Shown: piece by piece, positions 7,659-17,038 of the stretch
How the letters are laid out: the number at the start of each line of letters is the position of its first letter
Position numbering within the stretch: position 1 is the first letter of the stretch
The notes under the pieces: generated by a model
The model's database searches: none
Seen by the model: only the letters and a program-made list of their open reading frames with translations
What the model was told of the DNA's origin: nothing
Program-made: the position numbers and the translations under genes
NCBI RefSeq assembly: GCF_003958645.1
Contig: NZ_RXLO01000012.1
Location: forward strand, 1 to 64,000
Origin: Chitinophaga rhizosphaerae
Lineage (GTDB): Bacteria > Bacteroidota > Bacteroidia > Chitinophagales > Chitinophagaceae
Length of the DNA: 64,000 bases
Reading direction: 5' to 3'

Positions 7659-9908
7659 GTGAAAAGATTTTGGTCAAGATTCTTCTACTCCTTCCCTATT
7701 CAGCTGCTGTTACTGCATTTCCGCAAGTACCAGGTGCTGTTAATATTCTGGGCGATCCTGTTCAGCACCATCAACGGCGGCTTCGCGAAGCTGTACGGCG
7801 GCGATGCGCTGTACCTCGCGCCCGAATACATGGGAAAGGTGAATTTCTACAGCACCACCGTGATGGGCGTGGCTACCGCCATCTTTACCATGAGCTGGAA
7901 CATCACCACGTTCATTCTGCACAGCGGCCGGTTTAAATTCCTCGCCACCACATCCCAACCCTTTTCGCGCTACTGCCTCAACAATTCCATCATTCCCGCC
8001 GCCTTCCTGCTCATGCTGCTCTGGCGCGGATGGCAGTACCAACGCTGGCAGGAGCTCAATTCCGTTCCGCAGATCCTGCTGCTGGCGGAAGGTTTTATCT
8101 GCGGTTACCTCGCCATCCTGTTCGTCTCCTTTTTCTATTTCTTCAACGCGGATAAAAATATCGGGAAACGCCTGATGCGCAAATTCGGCAATCCGCGCAA
8201 TTTCCTCCGCACCATCCTCATCCCCAACCAGGAGCACGACGAAAACGCCATCCCCGTACTGAATTATTTCGCCAGTCCATGGCGGGTACGCCGGGCCAGG
8301 AACGTGGGCCATTACAATAAACATTACCTCGATAACATTTTCCGCCAGCATCATTTCGCGGCCATGATCACGATAGGCCTGGCGCTGGTGTTCCTCGTCA
8401 TCATGGCCTACCTCATGGATTATCCCGCTTTCCGCATCCCCGCGGGCGCGAGCGTCCTGATCTTCTTCGCGTTCCTCATCGGCGTGGCCGGCGCATACGC
8501 CTACCTGCTCGAAAGCTGGGCCATACCGGTACTGATCGGCATCATCATCAGCCTCAACTGGATGGTGAAAAACCAGTGGCTCGACAACCGCAACAAAGCA
8601 TACGGACTTAACTATAACAACAAAAAAGAACGCCCGGCCTACAGCGTGCCGCATCTGCAGGAATTCTTCACGGCAGCACGCGCGGAAGCCGACCGGAAAC
8701 ATACGCTGCAGATCCTGGAGAACTGGAAGAAGCAATTCCCCGCTGGCAGCAAACCTCCGCTGATCGTACTGAACACCAGCGGCGGGGGGAGCCGTTCCGC
8801 GGCGTGGACGATGAACGTCCTCCAGCGGTACGACAGCCTCCTCAAAGGAAAAATGCTCCGGCACACCTTCCTCATGACCGGCGCCTCCGGCGGGATGCTC
8901 GGGGCCACGTATTTCCGGGAACTGTACCTCCGGCGCCAGGAGCACCGGCTGCCGGCGTCGCAGTACCTGTACGACAGCTCGTACTGCGAAAAAATTTCGA
9001 GGGATTTGCTGAATTCGGTTTTCAGCTCGTTCGCCGTTAACGATATCATCACCCCGTTCCGGCATTTCAAGATCGGCGACAACGCCTATGCGAAAGACCG
9101 CGGGTATGCCTTCGAGATGCAATTAAACCTGAACACCGATCACATTCTCAATAAAAAACTCGGCGAATACCGGGAGGCGGAATTCGAAGCGCGCATCCCC
9201 ATGCTGATCTGGTGCGCCAGCATCAATGCAGACGGGCGCCGGTTGTATATGTCGCCGCAGCCGGTCAGTTACCTCTGCGCGCCGGAGTACCGGTATCCGA
9301 CGAGGAGCATCCGGGATGTGGACGGGGTAGACTTCGCGCAGTTTTTCGCCAACCAGGACGCGCAGGAGCTGCGGGTGACGAGCGCCATCCGGATGAGCGC
9401 CACTTTCCCTTATGTGCTGCCGAACGTTTTCCTGCCGAGCAATCCTATTATCGATGTGATGGACGCGGGTATCAGCGATAATTTCGGGCAGGAAACGAGC
9501 CTCCGGTTCCTGTATAATTTCCGGGACTGGATCAGGACCAATACGGCCGGCGTGATTTTCCTGCAGCTGCGCGATTCACGGAAAAACGATGTGAGCCCTA
9601 TCAAACAGAAAAAGGACCTGGGCGATTTGATATTCGAGCCCCTGTTTTCCATGCAGCGGCACTGGACGAGCATGCAGGATTTCGACCAGGACCAGCTTAT
9701 TAATTACATGGAGGGATATTTTCCCGGGAAGTTCACGCGGCTGATCTTCCAGTACGTTCCGCAGCAGGCGGACAAGGCGGCGGCGCTGAGCTGGCACCTC
9801 ACGCCGCGGGAAAAACTCGACATCGCCCGGGCGCTCGACAACCCGGCCAACCAGCAGGCCTTCCGGCAGCTGGAAGCCGCGCTGGGAGGGACTTTCACTA
9901 CTCCTTAA
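7659..9908 (+). CDS. membrane-anchored patatin-like phospholipase
   Basis: A 749-residue protein starting with GTG. The first ~310 residues hold several hydrophobic helices (around 25-45, 65-85, 105-125, 145-165, 235-255, 260-310). From ~365 onward a soluble patatin domain follows. NTSGGGSRSAAW resembles the glycine-rich oxyanion loop, TGASGG contains the G-x-S-x-G nucleophile elbow (Ser410), and DAGISDNFG supplies the Asp602 of the Ser-Asp dyad. Such enzymes hydrolyse acyl esters of lipids. The membrane domain suggests action on membrane lipids in place. It follows ctaA by about 45 bases on the same strand and may be co-transcribed. Substrate is unknown. Confidence 0.75.
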   Translation: MKRFWSRFFYSFPIQLLLLHFRKYQVLLIFWAILFSTINGGFAKLYGGDALYLAPEYMGKVNFYSTTVMGVATAIFTMSWNITTFILHSGRFKFLATTSQPFSRYCLNNSIIPAAFLLMLLWRGWQYQRWQELNSVPQILLLAEGFICGYLAILFVSFFYFFNADKNIGKRLMRKFGNPRNFLRTILIPNQEHDENAIPVLNYFASPWRVRRARNVGHYNKHYLDNIFRQHHFAAMITIGLALVFLVIMAYLMDYPAFRIPAGASVLIFFAFLIGVAGAYAYLLESWAIPVLIGIIISLNWMVKNQWLDNRNKAYGLNYNNKKERPAYSVPHLQEFFTAARAEADRKHTLQILENWKKQFPAGSKPPLIVLNTSGGGSRSAAWTMNVLQRYDSLLKGKMLRHTFLMTGASGGMLGATYFRELYLRRQEHRLPASQYLYDSSYCEKISRDLLNSVFSSFAVNDIITPFRHFKIGDNAYAKDRGYAFEMQLNLNTDHILNKKLGEYREAEFEARIPMLIWCASINADGRRLYMSPQPVSYLCAPEYRYPTRSIRDVDGVDFAQFFANQDAQELRVTSAIRMSATFPYVLPNVFLPSNPIIDVMDAGISDNFGQETSLRFLYNFRDWIRTNTAGVIFLQLRDSRKNDVSPIKQKKDLGDLIFEPLFSMQRHWTSMQDFDQDQLINYMEGYFPGKFTRLIFQYVPQQADKAAALSWHLTPREKLDIARALDNPANQQAFRQLEAALGGTFTTP

Positions 9909-10034
9909 CCCGCACACTTTTTTGTTATAACGTATTTATAATTATCTGTATATCAGTGGCTTGGACAAATGTCCGGATTCTGTTATTTCCGGGTTATTTA
10001 AAAATCTGCGGCACCAAATTCGCATGATTATTCG

Positions 10035-10042
10035 TACCTTTG
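10035..10042 (+). promoter_or_regulatory. -7 element of typA
   Basis: TACCTTTG, a full match to TAnnTTTG, about 72 bases before the typA ATG. No clear TTG at the expected spacing upstream. Confidence 0.5.
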
Positions 10043-10114
10043 CGCCTTCATTTCGGATTCTTCCGGTTTTTCAGAGCTATCAGGAAGGGGTCGGAAACGG
10101 CTAAAAACATTGTC

Positions 10115-11929
10115 ATGCAAATCAGAAACATCGCTATCATCGCGCACGTAGACCACGGCAAAACGACCCTGGTAGACAAGATCTTACATTCTACCAACGT
10201 GTTCCGGGCCAACCAGGAAACAGGGGAGTTGATCATGGATAACAACGACCTGGAAAAGGAACGCGGTATCACGATCCTGTCCAAAAACGTGTCGGTTGAA
10301 TATAACGGAGTGAAAATCAACGTTATCGACACTCCGGGCCACGCCGACTTCGGTGGTGAGGTGGAACGCGTACTGAAAATGGCCGATGGTGTGATCCTGC
10401 TCGTGGATGCCTTCGAAGGCCCCATGCCGCAGACCCGCTTCGTACTCCAGAAAGCCCTCCAGCTGAACCTGAAACCCATCGTCGTAATTAATAAGGTAGA
10501 CAAAGCGAACTGTCGCCCCGACGAAGTGCATGACGCCGTTTTTGAACTTTTCTTCAACCTCGACGCAACCGAAGAGCAGCTGAACTTCCCGACCTACTAC
10601 GGTTCCGGCAAGAACGGCTGGTTCAACGATTCGCTCACGCCCCGTGAAGACATCCTGCCCCTGCTCGACGGTATCCTGAAACACGTTCCGCAACCGAAGA
10701 TCGCAGAAGGCTCCCTCCAGCTTCAAATCACCTCGCTCGACTATAGCACCTTCCTCGGCCGTATCGCCGTAGGTAAAGTGACCCGCGGCACCATCGTCGA
10801 AAACCAGCCTATTTCACTGGTTCAGGTAGATGGCTCCATCAAGAAATCCCGTGTTCGTGAACTGTACATCTTCGAATCGCTCGGTAAAAAACGCGTGACC
10901 GAAGTGTTCCCCGGCGACATTTGCGCGGTGGTAGGCCTGGAAGATTTCGGTATCGGCGACACCATCGCCGACTTCGAAAATCCCGAAGCACTGCCCGTTA
11001 TCAGCGTAGACGAGCCTACCATGAACATGATGTTCAGCATCAACAACTCTCCTTTCTTCGGTAAAGACGGCAAATTCGTGACTTCCCGTCACCTGCGCGA
11101 CCGCCTCATCAAGGAAACCGAGAAAAACCTCGCCCTCCGCGTGGTTGACACCGACTCGGCCGACTCCTTCCTGGTGTATGGCCGCGGTATCCTCCACCTC
11201 GGCGTACTGGTAGAAACCATGCGTCGCGAAGGGTACGAGCTGACCGTTGGCCAGCCGCAGGTTATCCTCAAAAACATCGACGGCAAGAAATGCGAGCCTT
11301 ATGAAACCCTCGTGGTAGACGTTCCCCAGGAATTCGCTTCCAAAGTGATCGACCTGGTTACCCGCCGCAAAGGTGAAATGCTCATCATGGAAACCAAAGG
11401 TGAAATGCAGCACCTGGAATTCGAAATTCCTTCCCGCGGCCTCATCGGTCTGCGCACCCAAATGCTGACCAACACCGCCGGCGAAGCCGTAATGGCACAC
11501 CGATTCAACGACTACAAACCCTGGAAAGGCCCCATCCCCGGCCGTAACAACGGTGTACTCGTGGCAAAAGAAGCCGGTACCACTACCGGTTATTCGCTCG
11601 ACAAACTGCAGGACCGCGGATCATTCTTCGTGGATCCGGGAGAAGAAGTTTACCGTGGCATGATCATCGGTGAAAACAACAAACCCGGTGACCTCGTGGT
11701 AAACCCGAACGAAGGCAAGAAACTGACCAACATGCGCGCGAGCGGAAGCGACGCGGCTACCAATATTGCGCCGAAGATCCTGATGACGCTTGAAGAATGT
11801 ATGGAGTATATTCAGCAGGACGAATGCATCGAAGTTACTCCGAACCACATCCGTATGCGCAAAACCATCCTTGACGAAGAAGAACGCAAGAAATTCCAGA
11901 AGATGTTGAAAGCTGAAGAGGTGAACTGA
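10115..11929 (+). CDS. typA: translational GTPase TypA/BipA
   Basis: A ribosome-associated GTPase of about 604 residues that helps large-subunit assembly and translation under stress. Domain order is a GTP-binding domain (AHVDHGKTTL P-loop near residue 12, DTPGHADFGGEV switch II, NKVDK G4 motif), an EF-Tu-like beta barrel, two EF-G-like folds and the BipA-specific C-terminal domain ending in the acidic helix. ATG 10115 (MQIRNIAIIAHVDHGKTT) is chosen over 10040, which lies inside the promoter. It is monocistronic with its own promoter and terminator. Confidence 0.95.
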   Translation: MQIRNIAIIAHVDHGKTTLVDKILHSTNVFRANQETGELIMDNNDLEKERGITILSKNVSVEYNGVKINVIDTPGHADFGGEVERVLKMADGVILLVDAFEGPMPQTRFVLQKALQLNLKPIVVINKVDKANCRPDEVHDAVFELFFNLDATEEQLNFPTYYGSGKNGWFNDSLTPREDILPLLDGILKHVPQPKIAEGSLQLQITSLDYSTFLGRIAVGKVTRGTIVENQPISLVQVDGSIKKSRVRELYIFESLGKKRVTEVFPGDICAVVGLEDFGIGDTIADFENPEALPVISVDEPTMNMMFSINNSPFFGKDGKFVTSRHLRDRLIKETEKNLALRVVDTDSADSFLVYGRGILHLGVLVETMRREGYELTVGQPQVILKNIDGKKCEPYETLVVDVPQEFASKVIDLVTRRKGEMLIMETKGEMQHLEFEIPSRGLIGLRTQMLTNTAGEAVMAHRFNDYKPWKGPIPGRNNGVLVAKEAGTTTGYSLDKLQDRGSFFVDPGEEVYRGMIIGENNKPGDLVVNPNEGKKLTNMRASGSDAATNIAPKILMTLEECMEYIQQDECIEVTPNHIRMRKTILDEEERKKFQKMLKAEEVN

Positions 11930-11961
11930 TGAATCAAAAGAACTAACATTAGAAGGATACG

Positions 11962-11992
11962 GAACCGGGCCATAACAGCCCGGTTCTTTTTT
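11962..11992 (+). terminator. terminator of typA
   Basis: Nine-base stem GAACCGGGC/GCCCGGTTC (11962-11970 with 11978-11986) followed by a run of T, 32 bases after the typA stop. Confidence 0.85.
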
Positions 11993-11996
11993 ATCC

Positions 11997-12305
11997 TTAC
12001 ATCCCGGGAATGCCCATGCCGCCGAGCATTCCGCCCGCCATGCCTTTCATTTCGGCTTCCCAGGTTTCTTCCGCCTGTTTCAGCGCGCGGTTAAGCGCCG
12101 TGATGAGCAGGTCTTCCAGCTCCTCCTTCCTGTCGGCCGACAGCAATTCCGGATCGATCTCCACGCTCTTCACTTCGCGGCCGCCCGTCACCAGCGCCTT
12201 CACGCCGCCCGCTTCCCCTTCAATCGTAATATGACGCAGGCGCTCTTTGCTTTCCTGCATTTTCTGCTGCGCTTCCTGCAGCTTGCCGAACAAATCTCCA
12301 AACAT
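11997..12305 (-). CDS. YbaB/EbfC family nucleoid-associated protein
   Basis: A small DNA-binding protein of 102 residues forming dimers with tweezer-like shape. It starts MFGDLFGKLQEAQQKMQESKERL, the amphipathic helix of the family. Then comes a central sheet (ITIEGEAGGVKALVTGGREVKSVEIDPELL), a helical part and a Gly/Met-rich flexible tail (GMAGGMLGGMGIPGM). In many bacteria ybaB sits near dnaX/recR; here it is alone and divergent from the flavoprotein gene. The frame is open upstream to 12626, but only the ATG at 12303-12305 gives the conserved family start. Confidence 0.9.
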   Translation of the reverse strand: MFGDLFGKLQEAQQKMQESKERLRHITIEGEAGGVKALVTGGREVKSVEIDPELLSADRKEELEDLLITALNRALKQAEETWEAEMKGMAGGMLGGMGIPGM

Positions 12306-12369
12306 ATGATGCCGTTTTAGGCAAAGATATATTTTCCCCAGCGGCAGCAGAATACGTAACTTGCCGGAT

Positions 12370-13608
12370 ATGATCATGACGGATGTTTGCATAATCGGCG
12401 CCGGCCCCGGCGGTGCGGCCGCCGCCCTCCAGCTCGACAGGCTGGGCATTCCCTGCGTGGTAGTCGACAAAGCGGTTTTCCCGCGCGACAAAGTTTGTGG
12501 CGACGGGCTCAGCGGCAAAGTGATCGCCGGGCTGAACCGGATCGATCCGGCCATCGGGCAGCGATTGCAGGCTTTCGCCGAAAAGGAAAACAGCTGGGGC
12601 GTGACGTTCGTGGCACCCGGCCGCACGGGGATGGACGTTCCCTACAAACCGAATTACGATCCTGCGAACGATGCGCCCATCGGCTTCGTCTGCAAGCGGA
12701 TCCATTTCGACAATTTCCTGGTGGATGAACTGAAGCAGTGCAAAAACGTGCAGTTGATCGAAGGGAAATCCATCGATCAATATACGCCGGCTCCAGACGG
12801 ATACGCACTGAGCGACGCGAAAGGGACTTTGCAGATCCATGCGAAGATCATCATCGTGGCCAACGGCGCGCATTCCGCATTCACCAAAGACGTGGCCGGC
12901 ATCCGGATGGAACCGAAGCATTACGCCGCAGGCGTGAGGGCTTATTATTCCGGGGTGACGGGCATGCACGATCACAGTTACATCGAACTGCATTTCCTGA
13001 AAAACCTCCTGCCGGGGTACCTCTGGATTTTCCCGCTGCCCAACGGCGAAGCGAACGTGGGCATCGATATGCCGTCTGACACCATGCGCCGCCGCAAGGT
13101 GAACCTCAAAACCCTCCTCCACGAAACCTTGCAATCCGACCCGGTTTTCGCGGAAAGGTTCCGTTCAGCACAACCCCTTAGCGCCGTGGAAGGCTACGGG
13201 CTGCCGCTCGGCTCCCGCTCCCGGAGGCTTTCCGGCGAACGCTGGATGCTCGTAGGCGATGCCGCTTTCCTCATCGATCCCTTCACGGGTGAAGGGATCG
13301 GCAATGCCATTTACAGCGGCGCCATTGCAGCGAAACAGGCGGCGGAATGCCTGCAATCCGGAGATTTTTCGGCGGAAACATTACTGGCGTACGACGCGTC
13401 TATCCAGCGCGTGCTGGGCGCGGAACTGCGGCTGAGCACCAAATTGCAGCAGCTCGTCCGCTACCCGCGGCTGTTTAACCTGCTCATGCGCGCAGGTACA
13501 CAGAACAAACAGCTCCGCGATGTAATTTCCAGCATGTTCTACGAAGTGGACCTCCGGAAAAAACTCACCAAACCTTCCTTCTACATCAAACTGTTACTGA
13601 ACCGGTAA
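12370..13608 (+). CDS. geranylgeranyl reductase family FAD-dependent oxidoreductase
   Basis: A flavoprotein of about 412 residues. An N-terminal Rossmann FAD motif (CIIGAGPGGAAAALQL) is followed by CGDGLSGKV, typical of geranylgeranyl reductase/tryptophan-halogenase-like enzymes, and a second FAD motif WMLVGDAAFLIDPFTGEGIGNAI near residue 290. The family reduces isoprenoid double bonds or hydroxylates aromatic rings; in Bacteroidota it may act on menaquinone or lipid side chains. Substrate is not decided by sequence. Possible starts are ATG 12370 and 12376. It is separated by only four bases from the DUF2891 gene, so the two are probably one operon. Confidence 0.8.
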   Translation: MIMTDVCIIGAGPGGAAAALQLDRLGIPCVVVDKAVFPRDKVCGDGLSGKVIAGLNRIDPAIGQRLQAFAEKENSWGVTFVAPGRTGMDVPYKPNYDPANDAPIGFVCKRIHFDNFLVDELKQCKNVQLIEGKSIDQYTPAPDGYALSDAKGTLQIHAKIIIVANGAHSAFTKDVAGIRMEPKHYAAGVRAYYSGVTGMHDHSYIELHFLKNLLPGYLWIFPLPNGEANVGIDMPSDTMRRRKVNLKTLLHETLQSDPVFAERFRSAQPLSAVEGYGLPLGSRSRRLSGERWMLVGDAAFLIDPFTGEGIGNAIYSGAIAAKQAAECLQSGDFSAETLLAYDASIQRVLGAELRLSTKLQQLVRYPRLFNLLMRAGTQNKQLRDVISSMFYEVDLRKKLTKPSFYIKLLLNR

Positions 13609-13612
13609 ACCT

Positions 13613-14701
13613 ATGACGAGAGCAATATTCCTGCTGGCCGGGGTGCTGGCGGTTTCAAACGTAAGCGCACAAACGAAATTTTACGACGAGCAGAACGGCA
13701 TCCTCCGGCTTACCCAGGCCGGGGCGGAACATTTGTCTGGCCTGCCGCTGAAATGCATGCAGCACGAGTTCCCCTACAAAACGGGCATCGTGTTCTCCGA
13801 TTCTACCCTCGTCCAGAAACCGATTGCTTACCATCCTGCCTTTTACGGGTGTTTCGACTGGCACAGCAGCGTTCACGGCCACTGGATGCTGGTCCGCCTC
13901 CTGAAAACGCATCCCGGCCTCCCCAATGCCGCGCTGATCCGCGAGAAGCTGTCGCAGCACCTCACGGCCGAAAATATCCGCAAAGAACTGTTGCTCTTCG
14001 CCAACAAGGAAAATAAGGGATTCGAAAGGATTTATGGCTGGAGCTGGCTGCTCCAGCTGCAAAACGAACTGCTGACCTGGAACGATCCCTTCGCCCGGGA
14101 GCTTTCCCGCAACATCGCTCCCATGGCCCGTTATTTCAGCGTGGCCTGGCGCGATTTCCTCAAAAAGATCGCTTACCCGATCCGTGTGGGCGAGCACACC
14201 AACCTCGCTTTCGGGCTCCGGCTGGCATGGGATTACGCGGCCACGGCAAAAGATACGGCACTACAGTCTTCCATCCGCAGCACGGCCATGCGGTTTTACG
14301 CGGCGGATGCCGATTGCCCCGCCAACTGGGAACCCGGCGGCTACGATTTCCTTTCGCCCTGCCTCGAAGAAGCCGATCTCATGTGGCGCATTCTTCCGGC
14401 GGCGGAATACAAGATTTGGCTGAAACGCTTCCTGCCGGGGCTTTTCAAACAAGAACCGCTTTTCAGGACCGCCATGGTCAACGACCGGACAGACGGGAAG
14501 CTCGTTCATCTCGACGGCCTCAACCTTTCCCGCGCCTGGTGCCTGTACGGCATCGCCCGGCACGCGGGGAACCATGCCCCCGCCATCCGCGAACTGGCTG
14601 CACAGCATCTGAGGGCCGCATTGCCCCATGTGGCGAGCGGCGACTATGCGGGTGAGCATTGGCTCGCTACTTTTGCCGTGTACGCGCTCACGGTGGAATA
14701 A
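13613..14701 (+). CDS. DUF2891 family protein, secreted
   Basis: A 362-residue protein with an N-terminal signal peptide (RAIFLLAGVLAVSNVSA, cleavage after about residue 19). The mature part carries the DUF2891 hallmark HPAFYGCFDWHSSVHGHW near residue 73 and further conserved Trp/His/Glu motifs (ERIYGWSWLL, VGEHTNLAFGL, GGYDFLSPCLEEADLM). The all-helical fold resembles alpha/alpha toroid glycosidase-like proteins, but no reaction is established. It follows the flavoprotein gene by four bases and is likely co-translated with it. Predicted periplasmic. Confidence 0.8.
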   Translation: MTRAIFLLAGVLAVSNVSAQTKFYDEQNGILRLTQAGAEHLSGLPLKCMQHEFPYKTGIVFSDSTLVQKPIAYHPAFYGCFDWHSSVHGHWMLVRLLKTHPGLPNAALIREKLSQHLTAENIRKELLLFANKENKGFERIYGWSWLLQLQNELLTWNDPFARELSRNIAPMARYFSVAWRDFLKKIAYPIRVGEHTNLAFGLRLAWDYAATAKDTALQSSIRSTAMRFYAADADCPANWEPGGYDFLSPCLEEADLMWRILPAAEYKIWLKRFLPGLFKQEPLFRTAMVNDRTDGKLVHLDGLNLSRAWCLYGIARHAGNHAPAIRELAAQHLRAALPHVASGDYAGEHWLATFAVYALTVE

Positions 14702-14780
14702 CACATGATTCGCCCAACCCTGATCGAGTATTTATCCAATCCCTGGCAGTCCTGATTGTAAGAACCTACAATTCGTTACC

Positions 14781-15428
14781 ATGAACTTTCTTCAAACTGA
14801 TTTTCTGATTTCCGCCTTGCTGATCGCATCAGCGTTCATCGTTTTCGGCTTGCTGATCCTCCGGCTGAACAATACATCGCTGCCGCCGGTGTACCCCACG
14901 CCCATGCCTATTGCAATCGGCGGATGGCTCATCGTGATCGCGGTGCTGGTTTGCCTTTCGCTGATCTCGAGCTTCTTCGCACTTTTCGAACTGAGTATCT
15001 GGATGGATGGTTTCTGGACTGTATATTTCCAAAATCCGGAATCATACCTGACATTGTCGCTGCAGGTTTTATTCGCGTTGAATGTCGTTTTCATCCTGAC
15101 TTTCGGCTTTTATTCCATTATCCTGTTTTTTAAACGACGGGACATTACTCCCAAGGTGATGACATACTACATCGTCATCAGCACCGCCGTAAATTGCTTT
15201 ATCAAACTGTCAACTATTCTGGCAGCGCTTTCGGCCATCCCGTTCGATGGTCTTCCGGCGCGTCTATTCATGATACAGCTCCTCGGTATAGTAATTGTCA
15301 TTCTCCTGACCATGCTCACGATTAACTACCTAAGAAACGCGACCCGGTCGAAGGAAACCTTCGTTCTGCCGCACCCCAGCCTGGTCGACCACGAGTATCC
15401 GGAATTCGAGCTCAATAAGGAATCGTAA
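14781..15428 (+). CDS. DUF2569-like integral membrane protein
   Basis: A 215-residue membrane protein with about five hydrophobic helices (near 9-28, 46-68, 95-117, 127-150, 160-182). IGGWLIVIAVLVCLSLI near residue 46 resembles the G-G-W-L motif opening DUF2569 domains. The C-terminal tail is charged and cytoplasmic. No reaction or partner is known. It stands alone, about 80 bases after the DUF2891 gene. Confidence 0.55.
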   Translation: MNFLQTDFLISALLIASAFIVFGLLILRLNNTSLPPVYPTPMPIAIGGWLIVIAVLVCLSLISSFFALFELSIWMDGFWTVYFQNPESYLTLSLQVLFALNVVFILTFGFYSIILFFKRRDITPKVMTYYIVISTAVNCFIKLSTILAALSAIPFDGLPARLFMIQLLGIVIVILLTMLTINYLRNATRSKETFVLPHPSLVDHEYPEFELNKES

Positions 15429-15430
15429 TA

Positions 15431-15456
15431 AAAAAGGGAGCCTGCCGGCTCCCTTT
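15431..15456 (-). terminator. terminator of the Dabb gene
   Basis: Stem AAAGGGAGCC/GGCTCCCTTT (15433-15442 with 15447-15456), TGCC loop. The T-run follows on the minus strand, so it serves the leftward gene ending at 15467; it may also stop the convergent DUF2569 transcript weakly. Confidence 0.75.
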
Positions 15457-15466
15457 CGCGTAAGGG

Positions 15467-15787
15467 TTATTGTGGAATAGTTACGGAGTCGAATACGACC
15501 ACCTTTTCCCAAAGCGCGTTGCATTTGTCGATGAACGCGAGGTGGATGGGATGTTCCTGGTAGATGTCGTGACCGGCTTCGTCGTTGAAAACGGTCAACA
15601 GGCAGTAGCTGTAACTTTTATCGATCACAGGCCGGTCTGTATTGGCGGGCTTCCCGACGTTGAAGACTTTCAGTGTCTCGATTTTCTCCAGTGAGCGCAC
15701 GCCTTCCTCAAATGTCTTGATTTCCGCTGCGGTGAGACCGGGTTTCAGATAAAAATTTACTACGTGCACGAATTTTTGTGATGACAT
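15467..15787 (-). CDS. Dabb (stress-responsive A/B barrel) domain protein
   Basis: A 106-residue single-domain ferredoxin-like barrel protein. It opens with KFVHVVNFYLKPGLT and holds the family pattern of a His/Val-rich first strand, GVRSLEKIETL, SYCLLTVFND and a closing QEHPIHLAFIDKC segment. Dabb proteins are dimeric and in bacteria mostly of unknown function; some act as small-molecule-binding enzymes. The ATG at 15785-15787 gives the family length; the open frame further upstream is antisense to the neighbouring permease. It is followed by a terminator. Confidence 0.85.
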   Translation of the reverse strand: MSSQKFVHVVNFYLKPGLTAAEIKTFEEGVRSLEKIETLKVFNVGKPANTDRPVIDKSYSYCLLTVFNDEAGHDIYQEHPIHLAFIDKCNALWEKVVVFDSVTIPQ

Positions 15788-15846
15788 GGCCGTTTTGTTT
15801 TGGACAGACAAGTTAGGGGTTCCCTGTTTAAAAATCAAGCCGTTGG

Positions 15847-17037
15847 TCAGGTATGCGCCTGTATCTCCTTGCGCACCGTCACCAGGTTCACGACATACAC
15901 CAGCGCCAAAATCCCCAAAGTGGCGACGATGGTCATGATGCCGGGATACGGCGCCACGAACATCCCATGCTTTGCCAGCACGCCGCTGGCCCACCATTGT
16001 GCCGCGGAAACTACGATCAGCGCGATCACGCCCGTCACGAAATACACCGGCACCAGCTGGCCCAGCAGGTAACGCTGCAACCGCTTCGGGGCGGTACCCA
16101 GCGTCACCAATAACCGGATTTCCTTCCTGCACGACGAAATGACGAGCTGGATGAACATACTGAACACGAGGAGCGCGAACATGAGCAGCACTCCGCCGAA
16201 GAACCCGACCACGCTCACGATCGTTTGTACGATGCCGCGGATCTTGTTGTATTTCGTTTTTTCGGAATCGGTCGAATAGTTATGTTGCTCGAGATAGTTT
16301 TTCAGTTCGATGCTGCTGGGGTCTTTCACGCGGATCACCACGCGAGACGGCAGTTTGGCCACACCTTTCCCGTAGCGCGCATTCGCCCAGTCCATAAAAG
16401 ATTGCGGTACGAGCACAGTGGAGATGCGATCGGAAAATCCGGCGATCTTTCCCCTGAACTGCCCCTGCTGCATGCCGTTGGAGATGATGACTTCCGGCGT
16501 GAGGCTTTTGATGGACGTTTCGGAGAATTGCGGGATACCGTTCCCCAGTGCGAACCCGAAATTGAACATATTCACGAAATCGCGCGGCACCACGATCGGC
16601 AGCATCTGGTCGCCTTCCCGCCATTTCCATTCGTCGGATTTCACATCGAGAAAAGTATCGGGCACGGCTTCGAAGAACGCGAGGGTCTGGAAACCCAGCT
16701 GGTCGGCCTGCATCTGCACGTTGAACTGCGCGGCGGTGATGGCGCCGAAAGCTTCCACGAAAGGCTGCGCGGCAAAATCTTTCTGCTCTTCGGGTGTGAA
16801 CACCGTTTTTTCCGGTTTGCCCATCATATCGTTGGTGATCAGTTTGTTGACCACGAGATAATCGGCCCGTTCGTTCTGGTTCCGGCTGCCATGGAGCAGT
16901 TCATTGAAATCCGTATGCACCTGGAGCGCCACAAGGATCAGCAGCATGGCCACGCCGAGGCCGATGATGGCCATCCAGTAACGGCTTTTGCCGACGCCGG
17001 TGCGGATGATCTTTTTTAAAATCCGGTTGAATTGCAT
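15847..17037 (-). CDS. ABC transporter permease, FtsX/MacB-like
   Basis: A 396-residue inner-membrane subunit with the MacB/FtsX topology: one N-terminal helix (about 20-40), a large extracytoplasmic domain (about 45-270), then three C-terminal helices (about 275-300, 325-347, 362-385). The C-terminal motif RKEIRLLVTLGTAPKRLQRYLL is the FtsX coupling region. These systems drive lipoprotein release, cell-wall hydrolase control or peptide export rather than classic transport. It begins one base after the stop of the ATPase gene, so the two form one unit. The specific role is unknown. Confidence 0.8.
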   Translation of the reverse strand: MQFNRILKKIIRTGVGKSRYWMAIIGLGVAMLLILVALQVHTDFNELLHGSRNQNERADYLVVNKLITNDMMGKPEKTVFTPEEQKDFAAQPFVEAFGAITAAQFNVQMQADQLGFQTLAFFEAVPDTFLDVKSDEWKWREGDQMLPIVVPRDFVNMFNFGFALGNGIPQFSETSIKSLTPEVIISNGMQQGQFRGKIAGFSDRISTVLVPQSFMDWANARYGKGVAKLPSRVVIRVKDPSSIELKNYLEQHNYSTDSEKTKYNKIRGIVQTIVSVVGFFGGVLLMFALLVFSMFIQLVISSCRKEIRLLVTLGTAPKRLQRYLLGQLVPVYFVTGVIALIVVSAAQWWASGVLAKHGMFVAPYPGIMTIVATLGILALVYVVNLVTVRKEIQAHT

Positions 17038-17038
17038 G

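Noticed and set aside
7740-9122. Long minus-strand frame opposite the patatin gene
   Set aside because: Antisense shadow; the patatin frame has clear motifs in the plus direction.
12306-12626. N-terminal extension of the YbaB gene
   Set aside because: It overlaps the divergent flavoprotein gene, and the family start MFGDLFGKL is clear at 12305.
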